Origin: Pectobacterium betavasculorum
Lineage (GTDB): Bacteria; Pseudomonadota; Gammaproteobacteria; Enterobacterales; Enterobacteriaceae
Assembly: GCF_000749845.1 (NCBI RefSeq)
Contig: NZ_JQHM01000006.1
Location: 80,674-144,673, forward strand
DNA length: 64,000 nucleotides
Reading direction: 5' to 3'
Positions 26,232-35,744 of this stretch are shown here, piece after piece. A model generated the notes under the pieces. That model worked only from the letters and a program-made list of their open reading frames with translations. It searched no databases and had not been told where the DNA came from. Positions within the stretch are counted from its first letter, which is position 1. Each line of letters opens with the position of its first letter. A program made the position numbers and the translations under genes.

Positions 26232-27403
26232 GTATTCCAAGCATTATTCCCGACGACCGGCTAACGGCGCTGTCACACGCGGAGATCGCGCGGTACAGCC
26301 GCCATCTGCTGCTGGCGGAAGTCGGGCTGGAAGGGCAACAACGCCTGAAAAGTGCGCGCGTATTGCTGATTGGCACGGGGGGATTGGGTGCGCCAGTTGC
26401 CCTGTACTTAGCGGCGGCAGGTGTAGGGACGATTGGCATCGTAGATTTCGATTTTGTCGAAGTCTCCAACCTGCAACGGCAGATCATCCACAGTACCAAG
26501 GATATCGACCGCCCCAAGGTCGCCTCCGCCAAAGATAAAATTCGGGCCATTAATCCGGATATTGAGGTCGTGACCTACAACACCCAGCTCAACAGTAAAA
26601 ATGCGCTGGATATCATCCGCGATTACGACATCGTCGTTGATGGTACCGATAACTACCCGACCCGTTATCTCATCAACGATGCTTGCGTACTGCTCGGCAA
26701 GCCAAATGTGTACGGCTCTATTTTTCAGTTTGAAGGTCAGGCGAGCGTGTTCTATGCCAAGGCTGGCCCGTGCTACCGCTGCCTCTATCCGACACCGCCG
26801 CCGCCAGGGCTGGTGCCGTCCTGTGCCGAGGGCGGTGTAGTGGGCGTGCTGCCGGGGATTATTGGCACCATTCAGGCAGCAGAGGCCATTAAATTGATCG
26901 TCGGTGGCAGTGAGAGTCTCGTCGGGCGTCTGCTGCTATTCGACGTCTGGGAGATGAAACAACGCGAGCTGAAGCTGGAAAAAGATGCCCATTGTCCGGT
27001 CTGCGGTGAGCATCCGACGATTCATGCGCTGATCGACTATGAGGAGTTCTGCGGCTTAAAACCGAACGAAGAAGAGGTGCCTATCGAGAGCGTCACGGCT
27101 CACGAGTTGAAAGCGTGGCTGGATGCGAAAAAACCGTTACAGCTGATCGATATTCGTGAACCACACGAGCGGGCGATCGTGAAGTTCCCTGACGCCAAGG
27201 TGATCCCGCTCGGGCAGATCGTGCGTCGTATTGATGAATTTGATCCTGCGGTGGATGCCGTGTTCCTCTGCAAGATCGGGCAGCGCAGCCAGTTTGCCAT
27301 GCGTGCCTTGCAGCGGGCGGGCTATACCGGGCGAGTCTTGAATCTAAAAGATGGCATTAATGCGTGGGCGCAGGATGTGGATACCCGCCTGCCACAGTAT
27401 TGA
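26228..27403 (+). CDS. MoeZ-type E1 adenylyltransferase/sulfurtransferase (MoeB-rhodanese fusion)
   Basis: A 391-residue protein. The N-terminal ThiF/MoeB domain has the nucleotide loop GTGGLGAPVALYL (about residue 49) and paired zinc cysteines (CYRC and CPVC). A C-terminal rhodanese domain (from about 290) has the active-site loop CKIGQRS (Cys348). It adenylates the C-terminal Gly of a ThiS/MoaD-like carrier and hands sulfur to it, as MoeZ does for CysO. Immediate overlap with the carrier gene supports that partner. Confidence 0.93.
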   Translation: MSIPSIIPDDRLTALSHAEIARYSRHLLLAEVGLEGQQRLKSARVLLIGTGGLGAPVALYLAAAGVGTIGIVDFDFVEVSNLQRQIIHSTKDIDRPKVASAKDKIRAINPDIEVVTYNTQLNSKNALDIIRDYDIVVDGTDNYPTRYLINDACVLLGKPNVYGSIFQFEGQASVFYAKAGPCYRCLYPTPPPPGLVPSCAEGGVVGVLPGIIGTIQAAEAIKLIVGGSESLVGRLLLFDVWEMKQRELKLEKDAHCPVCGEHPTIHALIDYEEFCGLKPNEEEVPIESVTAHELKAWLDAKKPLQLIDIREPHERAIVKFPDAKVIPLGQIVRRIDEFDPAVDAVFLCKIGQRSQFAMRALQRAGYTGRVLNLKDGINAWAQDVDTRLPQY

Positions 27404-27457
27404 ACCTCGAACCATGTAAAAGTCGTTTATTGAAAGTAAAACTTAAGGGAAAACACC

Positions 27458-28402
27458 ATGACAGATAAAAACGTTCTGAACGCTCTGGGACGCGACGCCG
27501 CGTATCAACTCGCTAACGTGACCAAAACAGCGCCGCAGTTTGGTGCGATTACGCCGCGCTGGGTTAGCTATTTTCTGGATTACAAAGGACTAGAAGCTGG
27601 GATCTATCGAGTTAACAAAGTCGTGGAGGGTGATACGCCGCTGGATGCGCTGTGCAGCCAGGATCCGACCCAGGTCGAAATCCCTAAAGGGTATATCGAA
27701 TACCAAACGCAGCCGCGTGAATATCAGTTGGATTCTCTTGCGACGATTATTAATGTCGATACCAAAATCGCGGATATCTATAGCTCACCGTTCGATCAGG
27801 CTTCTGAGCAAATCGCGCTAGCGATTGAAAGCCTGCGTGAGCGTCAGGAAAGCCAACTCATTAATAACGACGATTACGGCCTGCTCAAGAACATCGCTGA
27901 TTCTCAGCGGATCCAAACACGTAACGGGCGACCAACGCCGGACGATCTGGATGAACTGATTTCTAAGGTATGGAAAGAACCGTCGTTTTTCCTGGCCCAC
28001 CCTCGCGCTATTGCTGCGTTTACCCGTGAAGCCACGCGTCGCGGTGTGCCGCCGGTTACGGCTAACTTACACGGCGGGACGTTTATTCTGTGGCGCGGCA
28101 TCCCTGTGATCCCCTCGGACAAACTGTTTGTTGACGGTTTGAAGACTCCAAAAGGCAAGGGCGGTAAAACCAACATTCTGCTGATTCGTTCTGGTGAAGC
28201 TAAGCGCGGTGTGCTCGGCTTGTATCAGTCAGGGTTGCCAAATGAACAATCTCGCGGTCTATCCGTACGTTTTCGCGGCATTGATGACAATGGCGTTGCT
28301 TCTTACCTGCTTTCACTCTATTGCTCCGCTGCCATTCTGGCCGATGATGCTATCGCCGTATTGGAAGATGTTGAAGTAGGTGAATATTATGACTACGAAT
28401 AA
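27458..28402 (+). CDS. Family 2A encapsulin shell protein (SrpI-like)
   Basis: A 314-residue HK97-fold encapsulin of family 2A. Recognisable segments are LGRDAAYQLANVTKTAPQFG near the start, PREYQLDSLATIINVDTKIA (about 87), and LSVRFRGIDDNGVASYLLSL near the end. Such shells self-assemble into nanocompartments that load a cysteine desulfurase through its disordered N-terminus and can accumulate elemental sulfur. AAGGGA lies before ATG 27458. The cargo gene starts inside its last codons, coupling shell and cargo synthesis. Confidence 0.95.
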   Translation: MTDKNVLNALGRDAAYQLANVTKTAPQFGAITPRWVSYFLDYKGLEAGIYRVNKVVEGDTPLDALCSQDPTQVEIPKGYIEYQTQPREYQLDSLATIINVDTKIADIYSSPFDQASEQIALAIESLRERQESQLINNDDYGLLKNIADSQRIQTRNGRPTPDDLDELISKVWKEPSFFLAHPRAIAAFTREATRRGVPPVTANLHGGTFILWRGIPVIPSDKLFVDGLKTPKGKGGKTNILLIRSGEAKRGVLGLYQSGLPNEQSRGLSVRFRGIDDNGVASYLLSLYCSAAILADDAIAVLEDVEVGEYYDYE

Positions 28403-29873
28403 TCTTTCACTGTTGGGGATTCCCGGCCCGTGGCCAGGTAGTGGTGAGCGTCCGCTGTCGGCTCGAGATTATGGTTTGCCGGATGAACGCGATTTGCTTG
28501 CGTTACTGGGGAGCAGAAGTCATCCACAGGGCACGCCGGATCCAACCTATGCGCCGAAAGTGATCCCCTACGGTCAAGATATCGCCGTGCTGCCAAATAC
28601 AACGGCACAACGGCTGGGTACGTCTTCTGCATCTGTGCCTGCGCCGCTGGCGCGTGTAGGCCATGTTCCAGTGGAACAGATCCGCGCCGATTTCCCGATC
28701 CTGTCTGAACAGGTTGACGGTAAGCCGCTCGTTTGGCTGGACAATGCGGCGACGACCCAACGACCCAGACAGGTTATTGAGCGCATCAGCCATTTTTACC
28801 TGCATGAAAACTCAAATATTCATCGTGCGGCACACGCGCTGGCTGCGCGTTCAACTGATGCTTACGAGGCTGCAAGGGATAAGGTCGCACGTTTTATCGG
28901 GGCGGGCAGTTCGGACAATATTGTGTTCGTACGCGGGACGACAGAAGGGCTAAACCTGATTGCCCAAAGCTATGTCAAACCGCTGTTGCGCCCAGGGGAT
29001 GAGATTATCCTGACGTTGCTGGAGCACCACGCAAACATTGTGCCGTGGCAGCTAGTCGCTCAGGAGACCGGTGCGGTGATCCGTGTGGCACCGGTGGATG
29101 AAGACGGGCAATTGATCATTGAAGAGTATGTTCGTCTGTTCAATGACAAAACACGTTTTGTCTCAGCCACTCACGTTTCCAATGCGTTGGGAACCGTTAC
29201 ACCAATACAGGAGTTGGTGGCGATCGCCCACCGCTTTGGCGTGCGTATTGCCATTGATGGTGCCCAGTCAATTTCGCATATCCCTGTAAATGTGACGACG
29301 TTGGATGCTGATTTCTTTGTCTTTTCCGGTCACAAAATCTTCGGGCCTACTGGCATCGGCGTGGTGTACGGCAAAAAGGACGTACTTGAAGAAGCGCGCC
29401 CGTATCAGGGCGGCGGCAATATGATCGCCGATGTGACCTTTGAAGTGACGCGTTATCAGCCTGCGCCGAATAAGTTTGAGGCGGGAACGGGGAATATTGC
29501 CGATGCCGTCGGGCTTGGTGCCGCCATCGATTATGTCACCGCATTGGGGATCGAAAATATCGCCCAATATGAGCATGCGCTATTGGAGTACGGGATTGAA
29601 AAGTTATCGCGGATTCCAGGGCTGAAGCTGATCGGCACCGCAGCAAAAAAGACGAGCGTGTTGTCTTTTGTGCTGCAAGGTCATGAAAACGAAGCGATAG
29701 GGCGTCACCTCAGTCAGGCGGGGATTGCAGTACGCTCTGGGCACCATTGTGCTCAGCCTATCCTGCGCCACTTTGGTTACGAAAGTACGGTCAGGCCTTC
29801 TCTTGCCTTCTATAACACCCCACAAGAAATTGATTTTCTGGCAGAAAAAATTGCACAGTTGGTCGTACGCTGA
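28389..29873 (+). CDS. Encapsulin cargo: cysteine desulfurase with long targeting N-terminus
   Basis: A 494-residue SufS-type PLP cysteine desulfurase. The catalytic domain starts near residue 98 (IRADFPILSEQVDGKPLVWL). The PLP lysine is in FSGHKIFGPTGIG (Lys316) and the persulfide Cys454 is in RSGHHCAQPILRHFG. The first ~95 residues are Pro/Gly-rich and apparently disordered (LLGIPGPWPGSGERPLSARD), as in family 2A encapsulin cargo, where this extension directs loading. It takes sulfur from cysteine inside the shell. ATG 28389 overlaps the shell stop by 14 nt; GTG 28380 is an alternative. Confidence 0.95.
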   Translation: MTTNNLSLLGIPGPWPGSGERPLSARDYGLPDERDLLALLGSRSHPQGTPDPTYAPKVIPYGQDIAVLPNTTAQRLGTSSASVPAPLARVGHVPVEQIRADFPILSEQVDGKPLVWLDNAATTQRPRQVIERISHFYLHENSNIHRAAHALAARSTDAYEAARDKVARFIGAGSSDNIVFVRGTTEGLNLIAQSYVKPLLRPGDEIILTLLEHHANIVPWQLVAQETGAVIRVAPVDEDGQLIIEEYVRLFNDKTRFVSATHVSNALGTVTPIQELVAIAHRFGVRIAIDGAQSISHIPVNVTTLDADFFVFSGHKIFGPTGIGVVYGKKDVLEEARPYQGGGNMIADVTFEVTRYQPAPNKFEAGTGNIADAVGLGAAIDYVTALGIENIAQYEHALLEYGIEKLSRIPGLKLIGTAAKKTSVLSFVLQGHENEAIGRHLSQAGIAVRSGHHCAQPILRHFGYESTVRPSLAFYNTPQEIDFLAEKIAQLVVR

Positions 29874-29883
29874 CACTTTCCGG

Positions 29884-29920
29884 TACCGCTCTGACTTTTG
29901 GCATGAGCGGTATATTTTTT
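29884..29920 (+). terminator. Terminator of the encapsulin operon
   Basis: TACCGCTC (29884-29891) pairs with GAGCGGTA (29905-29912), followed by a T run to 29920. It sits right after the desulfurase stop codon and separates the operon from the HEAT-repeat gene. I see nothing else in the remaining spacer to 30195. Confidence 0.85.
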
Positions 29921-30195
29921 CGTTGATATGCACCACTCATTGTCGTAATGTCCACCACTTCCTTCGTTACATAAGTACCGCTCTGGAACCGTTCTGTATT
30001 TTCTTAGACATCTCTGCCTTTAGCTAAAACAATCATTTACAGATAATGGCGCTGTAAGCGATAGACCCCAGCTCTGAAATTCCGCTAGCGTACAAAGATA
30101 TCGATAGGGTAATGGCGGCACAGTCATCGCTGGTGGAAATCGTGCATACGTTGCGTCAGGTGGTGTGTACAAAAGGATAGAAGAGGGCAGGGAAT

Positions 30196-31542
30196 ATGGC
30201 ATCGTATGATTTACTACTGCAACAGTTGGAAAAACTCGTCGCTTCATCAGACACCGATGATCAGCCCGCACAGGCCGAGCCACTGGGTTCGGCGTCACGC
30301 TTGATAACGCTTACGCGCCATTATAACGGGCATATTCGGCAGCGTGCGGTGCTGTGTCTGGGTTTCATGGATGAGGTCTCAGCATTACCAGCACTGATTG
30401 AACGGGTGAACGATTGGGCTGAACCAGTACGCCGTGCGGCCAAACAGAGCGTGCGGCTGCTGTTAACGCCGGATAATGCCGCGCATTTTGTCGCCAATTT
30501 GCCTGAGATTTTCTGGCTGCTGCAATGCCAGAGGGAAAATCATCAGCCGCTGGTGGATGAGATCGTCAGCTTTCTGGCCGAGGAGCCACATGCGCCCTTG
30601 CTACTCGCTGGGCTGTCCTCGGAAGACAAAACCGTCGCCAGACTGTCACTGGATATTCTGGCTGAGCGTAACCTGTTTCCGCTGAAGCAGATTTTTGAGC
30701 AGGCGATGCTGCACCGCGATCCGTTAGTCAGAGCGCACGCGGTGCGGTATCTACTAAGCGCAGATCGGGATGTCGATCATGAGGTGATGGCGATTCTGTT
30801 GAAAGATACTTTCGCACCCATCAAGCAGGTGGTGTTGCAGTATGTTATCCACAACGCGTTCCCTGTTCCTGAGTCCCTGTTGATCGCGCTACTGTTTGAT
30901 AAAAATGCGCTGGTGCGCCAACGAGCCTCAGCGCTGTTGCGTGAGACAAACAACGATCCGGTTGCTCATTATCTTACGGCATTGGATCGGGCGGCAACCG
31001 TGACAGAGCGTAAAATCACGCTGTGGGGGCTGGATGAACATCGTTACGACGGCATTGTGGTGCTGGCGGAACGCAATCTGGATGAACGCTATCCCAGCCT
31101 TTATCACAGCGCCTTGCGTATTCTTATTCAACGTACTGGTGACGATGCTCACGAACGACTGTTGGCTGCCTTACGCCACCCCTCGATTGCTATTGCGAAA
31201 GTTGCGCGGAAGCTGTTTTATCAGCAGGAAATCTATTTGTCGCTGCCTGAACTTCAGCGCTGTCTGGAAGAGGCGTCTTCCAGAGAACACATTGAGGTGT
31301 ACTACTTTTTAGCCCAAAAGTTGAATAAATGGGACTGGCTGATTTTCCTGTTGGATAACGTGCAAGCAGAAAATGCTGCACTAACGCAGGCTGGCGTGAA
31401 GTATTGGACGCAGCGGTTCAACCGTTCGGGCATCCTGCCGAATACCCGGCAGCAGGCGCGTTTGCGGGCGTTATTAGATAAAAATCCGCACGTTATCTCG
31501 CGTAAAAGCCCGTACATCGCTCTGTTTTTGTTTGGTGGCTGA
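30196..31542 (+). CDS. HEAT-repeat protein
   Basis: A 448-residue all-helical protein built of PBS-lyase/HEAT-like repeats. Repeats are visible as HIRQRAVLCLGFMDEVSALP, DPLVRAHAVRYLLSADRD, KNALVRQRASALLRETNNDP and HPSIAIAKVARKLFYQQE. No catalytic motif, signal peptide or membrane segment is seen. Such proteins act as binding scaffolds; the partner is unknown. A terminator separates it from the encapsulin operon, so shared function with that operon is only a possibility from proximity. Confidence 0.75.
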   Translation: MASYDLLLQQLEKLVASSDTDDQPAQAEPLGSASRLITLTRHYNGHIRQRAVLCLGFMDEVSALPALIERVNDWAEPVRRAAKQSVRLLLTPDNAAHFVANLPEIFWLLQCQRENHQPLVDEIVSFLAEEPHAPLLLAGLSSEDKTVARLSLDILAERNLFPLKQIFEQAMLHRDPLVRAHAVRYLLSADRDVDHEVMAILLKDTFAPIKQVVLQYVIHNAFPVPESLLIALLFDKNALVRQRASALLRETNNDPVAHYLTALDRAATVTERKITLWGLDEHRYDGIVVLAERNLDERYPSLYHSALRILIQRTGDDAHERLLAALRHPSIAIAKVARKLFYQQEIYLSLPELQRCLEEASSREHIEVYYFLAQKLNKWDWLIFLLDNVQAENAALTQAGVKYWTQRFNRSGILPNTRQQARLRALLDKNPHVISRKSPYIALFLFGG

Positions 31543-31552
31543 TTCGTTGCCT

Positions 31553-31834
31553 TTATCCCTGTCCCAAAAAAATATGCTCACGATGGTATGCCATCTGTGA
31601 CAGATCGGCATTGGACGCGCCGCGCAAACCGGTGCGGCCGGAGTCGATAATAAACGGATCGAGGCTGGCGAGATTAACCAGCTTCATTGCCAATGCAGAA
31701 GGCGTGCGGTTAATCAACTTGGCGTAGCGAATGATATCGGGGTTACGCGAATGCAGCCTGCCAAACGGCAATTGACTGTATAAAGTGAAGGCGATCAGTA
31801 ATTGATCTCGCGTCCAATGGTTGGTAGCCGCCAT
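31553..31834 (-). pseudogene. N-terminal piece of an HNH-type restriction nuclease
   Basis: A 93-residue frame with a good start (MAATNHWTRDQLLIAFTLYS) and the pattern PFGRLHSRNPDIIRYAKLIN, RTPSALAMKLVNLASLDP, GRTGLRGASNAD. This matches the N-terminal region of HNH restriction-type endonucleases of roughly 280-300 residues. The catalytic HNH part is absent: the frame ends 11 bases past the HEAT gene stop. It is probably a truncated remnant. Confidence 0.6.
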
Positions 31835-31986
31835 ACGTGTTTCGTCCGTTCGTTAGCGCATTCGATTAGTGATATCGCTAACTATGCCAGGTCATTTCGT
31901 AAAATGCATGTGTTTGCCCCGTCTGGATAATTGGTGCAGGCTGCGTTAACGTTCTGACAGCTTTTCAATCATGATGCCGAGAGACT

Positions 31987-33084
31987 ATGCCTCATTCTTA
32001 TACTCCCTTGTTCCGTCCCTTATGTGCGCTGGCTCTGCTGGTACTGGCGGGGTGTGCCAGCAAAACGGCGACGACGCCGGAATCACGGCCTGCGGATGTT
32101 CGCGCGCAGTTGCTCAAACTGTTGCCTGATAACGTGAAAGATCGTCAGGGGTGGGCAACCGATATTGCCACGGCATTTACTACGCAGGGACTCGATCCCA
32201 GCAATGAAAATTTATGTTCGGTACTCGCGGTGACCGAGCAGGAATCGACGTTTAACGCCGATCCACAGGTGCCGAATTTGTCGAAAATTGCCTGGCAGGA
32301 GATTGACCACCGCGCGGAGAAGGTTCATGTCCCAGCCTTTCTGGTGCGTACCGCGCTACTCATCAAATCTCCTAACGGCAAAAGCTACAGCGAGCGGCTT
32401 GATAAGGTACGCACGGAAAAAGAACTCAGCGCGATCTTTGATGATTTCATCGACATGGTGCCGATGGGCCAGCGACTATTTGGGCGGTTAAACCCGGTAC
32501 ATACTGGCGGGCCAATGCAGGTGAGCATTGCTTTCGCCGAAGCTAACGCAAAGGGCTATCCGTATAGCGTGGACGGCTCCCTTCGCCGCGAAGTTTTCAG
32601 CCGTCGCGGTGGGATGTATTTTGGCATCAAGCATCTGCTGGGTTATCCGGCGAATTACCCGCAGTCTATTTATCGGTTCGCCGATTTCAACGCAGGACGA
32701 TATGCCAGCCGAAATGCGGCGTTCCAGCGTGCCGTCAGTCGTCTGACGGGGGTTAAGCTGGCGCTGGACGGTGATTTAATCAACTACAGTTCGGATAAAG
32801 CCAGCGCCACAGAGTTAGCGGTGCGTGCATTAGGGAAACGGTTGGACATGAGCGACAGCGCCATTCGTCGTGCGCTGGAGAAGGGCGATAGCCTCGATTT
32901 TGAAGACACCAACCTGTATGAACGTGTCTTTGCGCTGGCGGATAAGTCGGGCACGAAAGCGCCGCGCACTATCCTGCCGGGGATCGCGCTGGAAAGTCCG
33001 AAAATTACCCGTAAGCTCACTACCGCATGGTTTGCCCAACGGGTCGATGAACGCCGGCAGCGGTGTTTAGTCAGAGCTAAATAG
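31987..33084 (+). CDS. DUF1615 lipoprotein (YaiW-like)
   Basis: A 365-residue lipoprotein. The signal (FRPLCALALLVLAGC) ends in a lipobox with Cys about residue 23. The body is the DUF1615 family (LCSVLAVTEQESTFNADPQV; NPVHTGGPMQVSIAFAEANA; GMYFGIKHLLGYP), to which E. coli YaiW belongs. The EQEST segment recalls lytic transglycosylase-type folds, but activity is not established. Monocistronic, convergent with the SulP gene. Confidence 0.88.
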   Translation: MPHSYTPLFRPLCALALLVLAGCASKTATTPESRPADVRAQLLKLLPDNVKDRQGWATDIATAFTTQGLDPSNENLCSVLAVTEQESTFNADPQVPNLSKIAWQEIDHRAEKVHVPAFLVRTALLIKSPNGKSYSERLDKVRTEKELSAIFDDFIDMVPMGQRLFGRLNPVHTGGPMQVSIAFAEANAKGYPYSVDGSLRREVFSRRGGMYFGIKHLLGYPANYPQSIYRFADFNAGRYASRNAAFQRAVSRLTGVKLALDGDLINYSSDKASATELAVRALGKRLDMSDSAIRRALEKGDSLDFEDTNLYERVFALADKSGTKAPRTILPGIALESPKITRKLTTAWFAQRVDERRQRCLVRAK

Positions 33085-33110
33085 GCAGCGCCCTCCACCG
33101 AGGGCGTTGC
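33085..33110. terminator. Hairpin between convergent genes
   Basis: GCAGCGCCCTC (33085-33095) and GAGGGCGTTGC (33100-33110) form a strong stem with a CACC loop between the DUF1615 and SulP stop codons. No T-tract follows on either strand, so it is a weak or Rho-assisted terminator at best. Confidence 0.5.
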
Positions 33111-33133
33111 CGTCATTCACTGCGGTGAGTGCA

Positions 33134-34603
33134 TCAAACTGGCCACTGGCTGAGTTTGATGCCGCGTTCTTGTGCATTTTCGCGGAAATCTTCCAGCATC
33201 GTGCGGACATCGGGGTCGATGTAGTCTGCGTTGTCGTGTTCTACAATCACGACGCTGTTGGCGGGGATCTTGTTGAGCAAGCCTTGCAGACGCGGGTTGT
33301 GCACAAACGTCAGGTTTTGCTGAAAGCTGAGCACAAAGTGATCGCCGTAGCGTGTGAGCTGCATCGCGTTGCGGTGGCTTTTATAAATGCTGAAAGCTAA
33401 CTGGGTTATGATGCCAATCCCGATGCCTGCCAGCATCCCAAACACGATGATCCCGATAACGGTCGCGGCGAAAGGGACGAACTGTTGTAAACCCTGACGC
33501 CACAGCAGTAGGAACTGTTGCGGAGACGCCAGTTTATAGCCGGTATACAGCAAAACCGCGGCCAGACTGGCAAGCGGAATGACGTTAAGTAAGTCAGTCA
33601 TGAACAGGCCGCACAGGAGCAGCAACACGCCGTGTAGCAGGATGGAAAATTTGGTACGCGCACCTGCATTGACGTTGACGGAACTGCGCACAATCACGGC
33701 AGTAATCGGCAAGCCGCCCAGAAAACCGCTGATCATGTTCCCAATCCCCTGTGCACGCATCTCTTTATCCGGCGAAGGTGCAGGGTGCTGCGGGCGAATT
33801 TTCTTTAGCGCTTCCTGACTCAGCAACGTTTCCAGACTGGCCACCAATGCCAGCGTTACCGCAACTACATAAACCGCTGGGTTCTTCCACGCCTGCCAGT
33901 CAGGGCGGGTCATCTCCCCCATGAGCTGTTCCAGACTGCCAAATTCAGGCAGGACAATGCGCGGCAGATTATCAACCATCTCGGAGGATAGGCGCTCGCC
34001 GTAGACGGTAAATAATCCGCCAAATAGCACGGCGACCAGCGGGCCGGGGAGCCAGCTAAGGGCACTGATTTTTTGCACGGGTTTGGTGGTCCAGAGCCAG
34101 AGAATCGCTAGCCCGACCAGACAGACGGTCAGCGCGCTGGCAGAGAATCCGGGTTCGGATGCACCGAAGAGTGATTTCAGGCTGTCTTCACCGTCTGACC
34201 CGAAAGCGAGCGGGATTTGCTGAATAATCAGCAGAATGCCGATAGCGGACAGCATGCCTTTAATCACGGTACCGGGAATGAGCGTAATAAAGCGCCCGGC
34301 GCGCAGTAGGCCGAGAATACATTGCAGCACCCCGGCGAGCATGATCGCCAATAGCAATGCTGAAAACGATCCCAGGCTGGCGATAGAGCCGGAGACGATA
34401 GTGACCAGACCGGCGGCGGGGCCGCTGACGGCATAGCGAGACGGGCTGAATAGGGTGACGACGAGTCCGCCGACGACGCCGGTCAACAGACCGACAAAAG
34501 GGGGAAGACCGCTGGCCTGCGCGATGCCGAGGCTCAGCGGTAGGGCAACAAGGAAGACGACGAGCCCCGCTGGGATATCATGTCTGAGTGTGCTCAGGTT
34601 CAT
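33134..34603 (-). CDS. SulP-family anion (likely bicarbonate) transporter
   Basis: A 489-residue SulP permease with 10-12 membrane segments. The N-terminal DIPAGLVVFLVALPLSLGIA and the mid ALVASLETLLSQEALKK (family signature) are clear. It ends in a short STAS domain (NSVVIVEHDNADYIDPDVRT). It overlaps the carbonic anhydrase gene by 4 nt (ATGA). This pairing is typical of bicarbonate-type SulP transporters, so HCO3- is the likeliest substrate (inference from context). Confidence 0.9.
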   Translation of the reverse strand: MNLSTLRHDIPAGLVVFLVALPLSLGIAQASGLPPFVGLLTGVVGGLVVTLFSPSRYAVSGPAAGLVTIVSGSIASLGSFSALLLAIMLAGVLQCILGLLRAGRFITLIPGTVIKGMLSAIGILLIIQQIPLAFGSDGEDSLKSLFGASEPGFSASALTVCLVGLAILWLWTTKPVQKISALSWLPGPLVAVLFGGLFTVYGERLSSEMVDNLPRIVLPEFGSLEQLMGEMTRPDWQAWKNPAVYVVAVTLALVASLETLLSQEALKKIRPQHPAPSPDKEMRAQGIGNMISGFLGGLPITAVIVRSSVNVNAGARTKFSILLHGVLLLLCGLFMTDLLNVIPLASLAAVLLYTGYKLASPQQFLLLWRQGLQQFVPFAATVIGIIVFGMLAGIGIGIITQLAFSIYKSHRNAMQLTRYGDHFVLSFQQNLTFVHNPRLQGLLNKIPANSVVIVEHDNADYIDPDVRTMLEDFRENAQERGIKLSQWPV

Positions 34604-35235
34604 GGTGATGCCTCCTGTTCCTGTGCGTGACGGTGGATAAGTTCTTTCAGATGACCGCTATGCAGGTCGTAGACACAGCCGAAAACATCCAACTCGACGC
34701 CATCGCACCAGGCTTTTTGCACCGGTTCACAGGCGATTAGGTGGGCGAACTGCGCCAGCACGTTGGCCTCAACCAGTTGGTTCTGGCGTGTGCTTTCATC
34801 AGCATCACTATTTTGTGAAGCCGCAATGTGCGGCGAAAGCGCCTGACGCAGTGCCGTGATACGGCGGGATAGCGCAGAGTCTTCATGGGCGAGCCCCATC
34901 TCGGGCAGATTCACCGCAGCCTGAACGCCACCACAACCGTAGTGTCCGCAGAGCACGATGCGGGAAACATGCAGATATTCAAGGGCATATTGCAGCACAC
35001 TCATAAAGTTATCGTCGTCAGTGACCACCATGTTCGCGATGTTACGGTGAACAAAAAGCTCGCCGGGAGCAGAGCCAGTCAGCACTTCGGCAGGAACCCG
35101 ACTGTCTGAACAGCCGATCCAAAGTGAATGGGGTGTCTGGCCCTGCGTGTGTTTTCTGAAATAGTGGGGATGGCGCTGGCGACGCAGCGTGGCCCAACTA
35201 CGATTTTTGGCTAATAGGGGTTTTAATGTCGTCAA
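34600..35235 (-). CDS. Beta-class carbonic anhydrase
   Basis: A 211-residue beta-carbonic anhydrase. Zinc ligands and the dyad are in WIGCSDSRVPAE (Cys, Asp, Arg) and CGHYGCGGVQAA (His, Cys). It interconverts CO2 and bicarbonate. TTG at 35235 is chosen because the family start is about TTLKPLLAKNRSW and a GAGAGAG lies just upstream; the frame is open to ATG 35301, which would add 22 atypical residues. It forms an operon with the downstream SulP transporter. Confidence 0.88.
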   Translation of the reverse strand: MTTLKPLLAKNRSWATLRRQRHPHYFRKHTQGQTPHSLWIGCSDSRVPAEVLTGSAPGELFVHRNIANMVVTDDDNFMSVLQYALEYLHVSRIVLCGHYGCGGVQAAVNLPEMGLAHEDSALSRRITALRQALSPHIAASQNSDADESTRQNQLVEANVLAQFAHLIACEPVQKAWCDGVELDVFGCVYDLHSGHLKELIHRHAQEQEASP

Positions 35236-35744
35236 AGTAAACTCTCTCTTTAGAGAACACAGGGATATTTCCCACTCAATTGAGAACGAAGAGGGAACCA
35301 TTAATTCGTAGCCTTCACTTAATTAAGTTAGGCATAATTGAATTTAGTTCTGGTGTTTTCTAAATCATGACGATTATTGAGAATATTCTTATGTTTTTAT
35401 TTGTGAGCTATATAAGGTTAATTGATTTAAATACCATTTAAAACAATGAGTTATTTTTATAATCCCCTTGCGATAAGAAAAAGTTATTTTACTTAGAGTC
35501 TATTGTGATTATGTATTTAATGTTGCATGGATATTGCAATTTATATTCTTTATTTGATGCATTTTTTATATAAAGTAATACATTTCCAGTATTCGATTTA
35601 ATTAGTTAATTAAAGTGACTGGAGTACCAATTGTAATTATTTTTGGAAATGTAAAATATATTTTCTTGTCAATAGCCACATATAAAGCATGGAAATAAAT
35701 AAGAGAAAAGAGGTATCAAAAGCAGACTTGAATAGTGAGTAGAG
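35236..35744. other. AT-rich intergenic region
   Basis: About 500 bases of very AT-rich sequence lie upstream of the carbonic anhydrase gene and past the chemoreceptor gene. No ORF with coding character, RNA gene or clear repeat is seen. It should contain the carbonic anhydrase/SulP promoter, but no unambiguous -35/-10 pair can be chosen. Confidence 0.5.
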
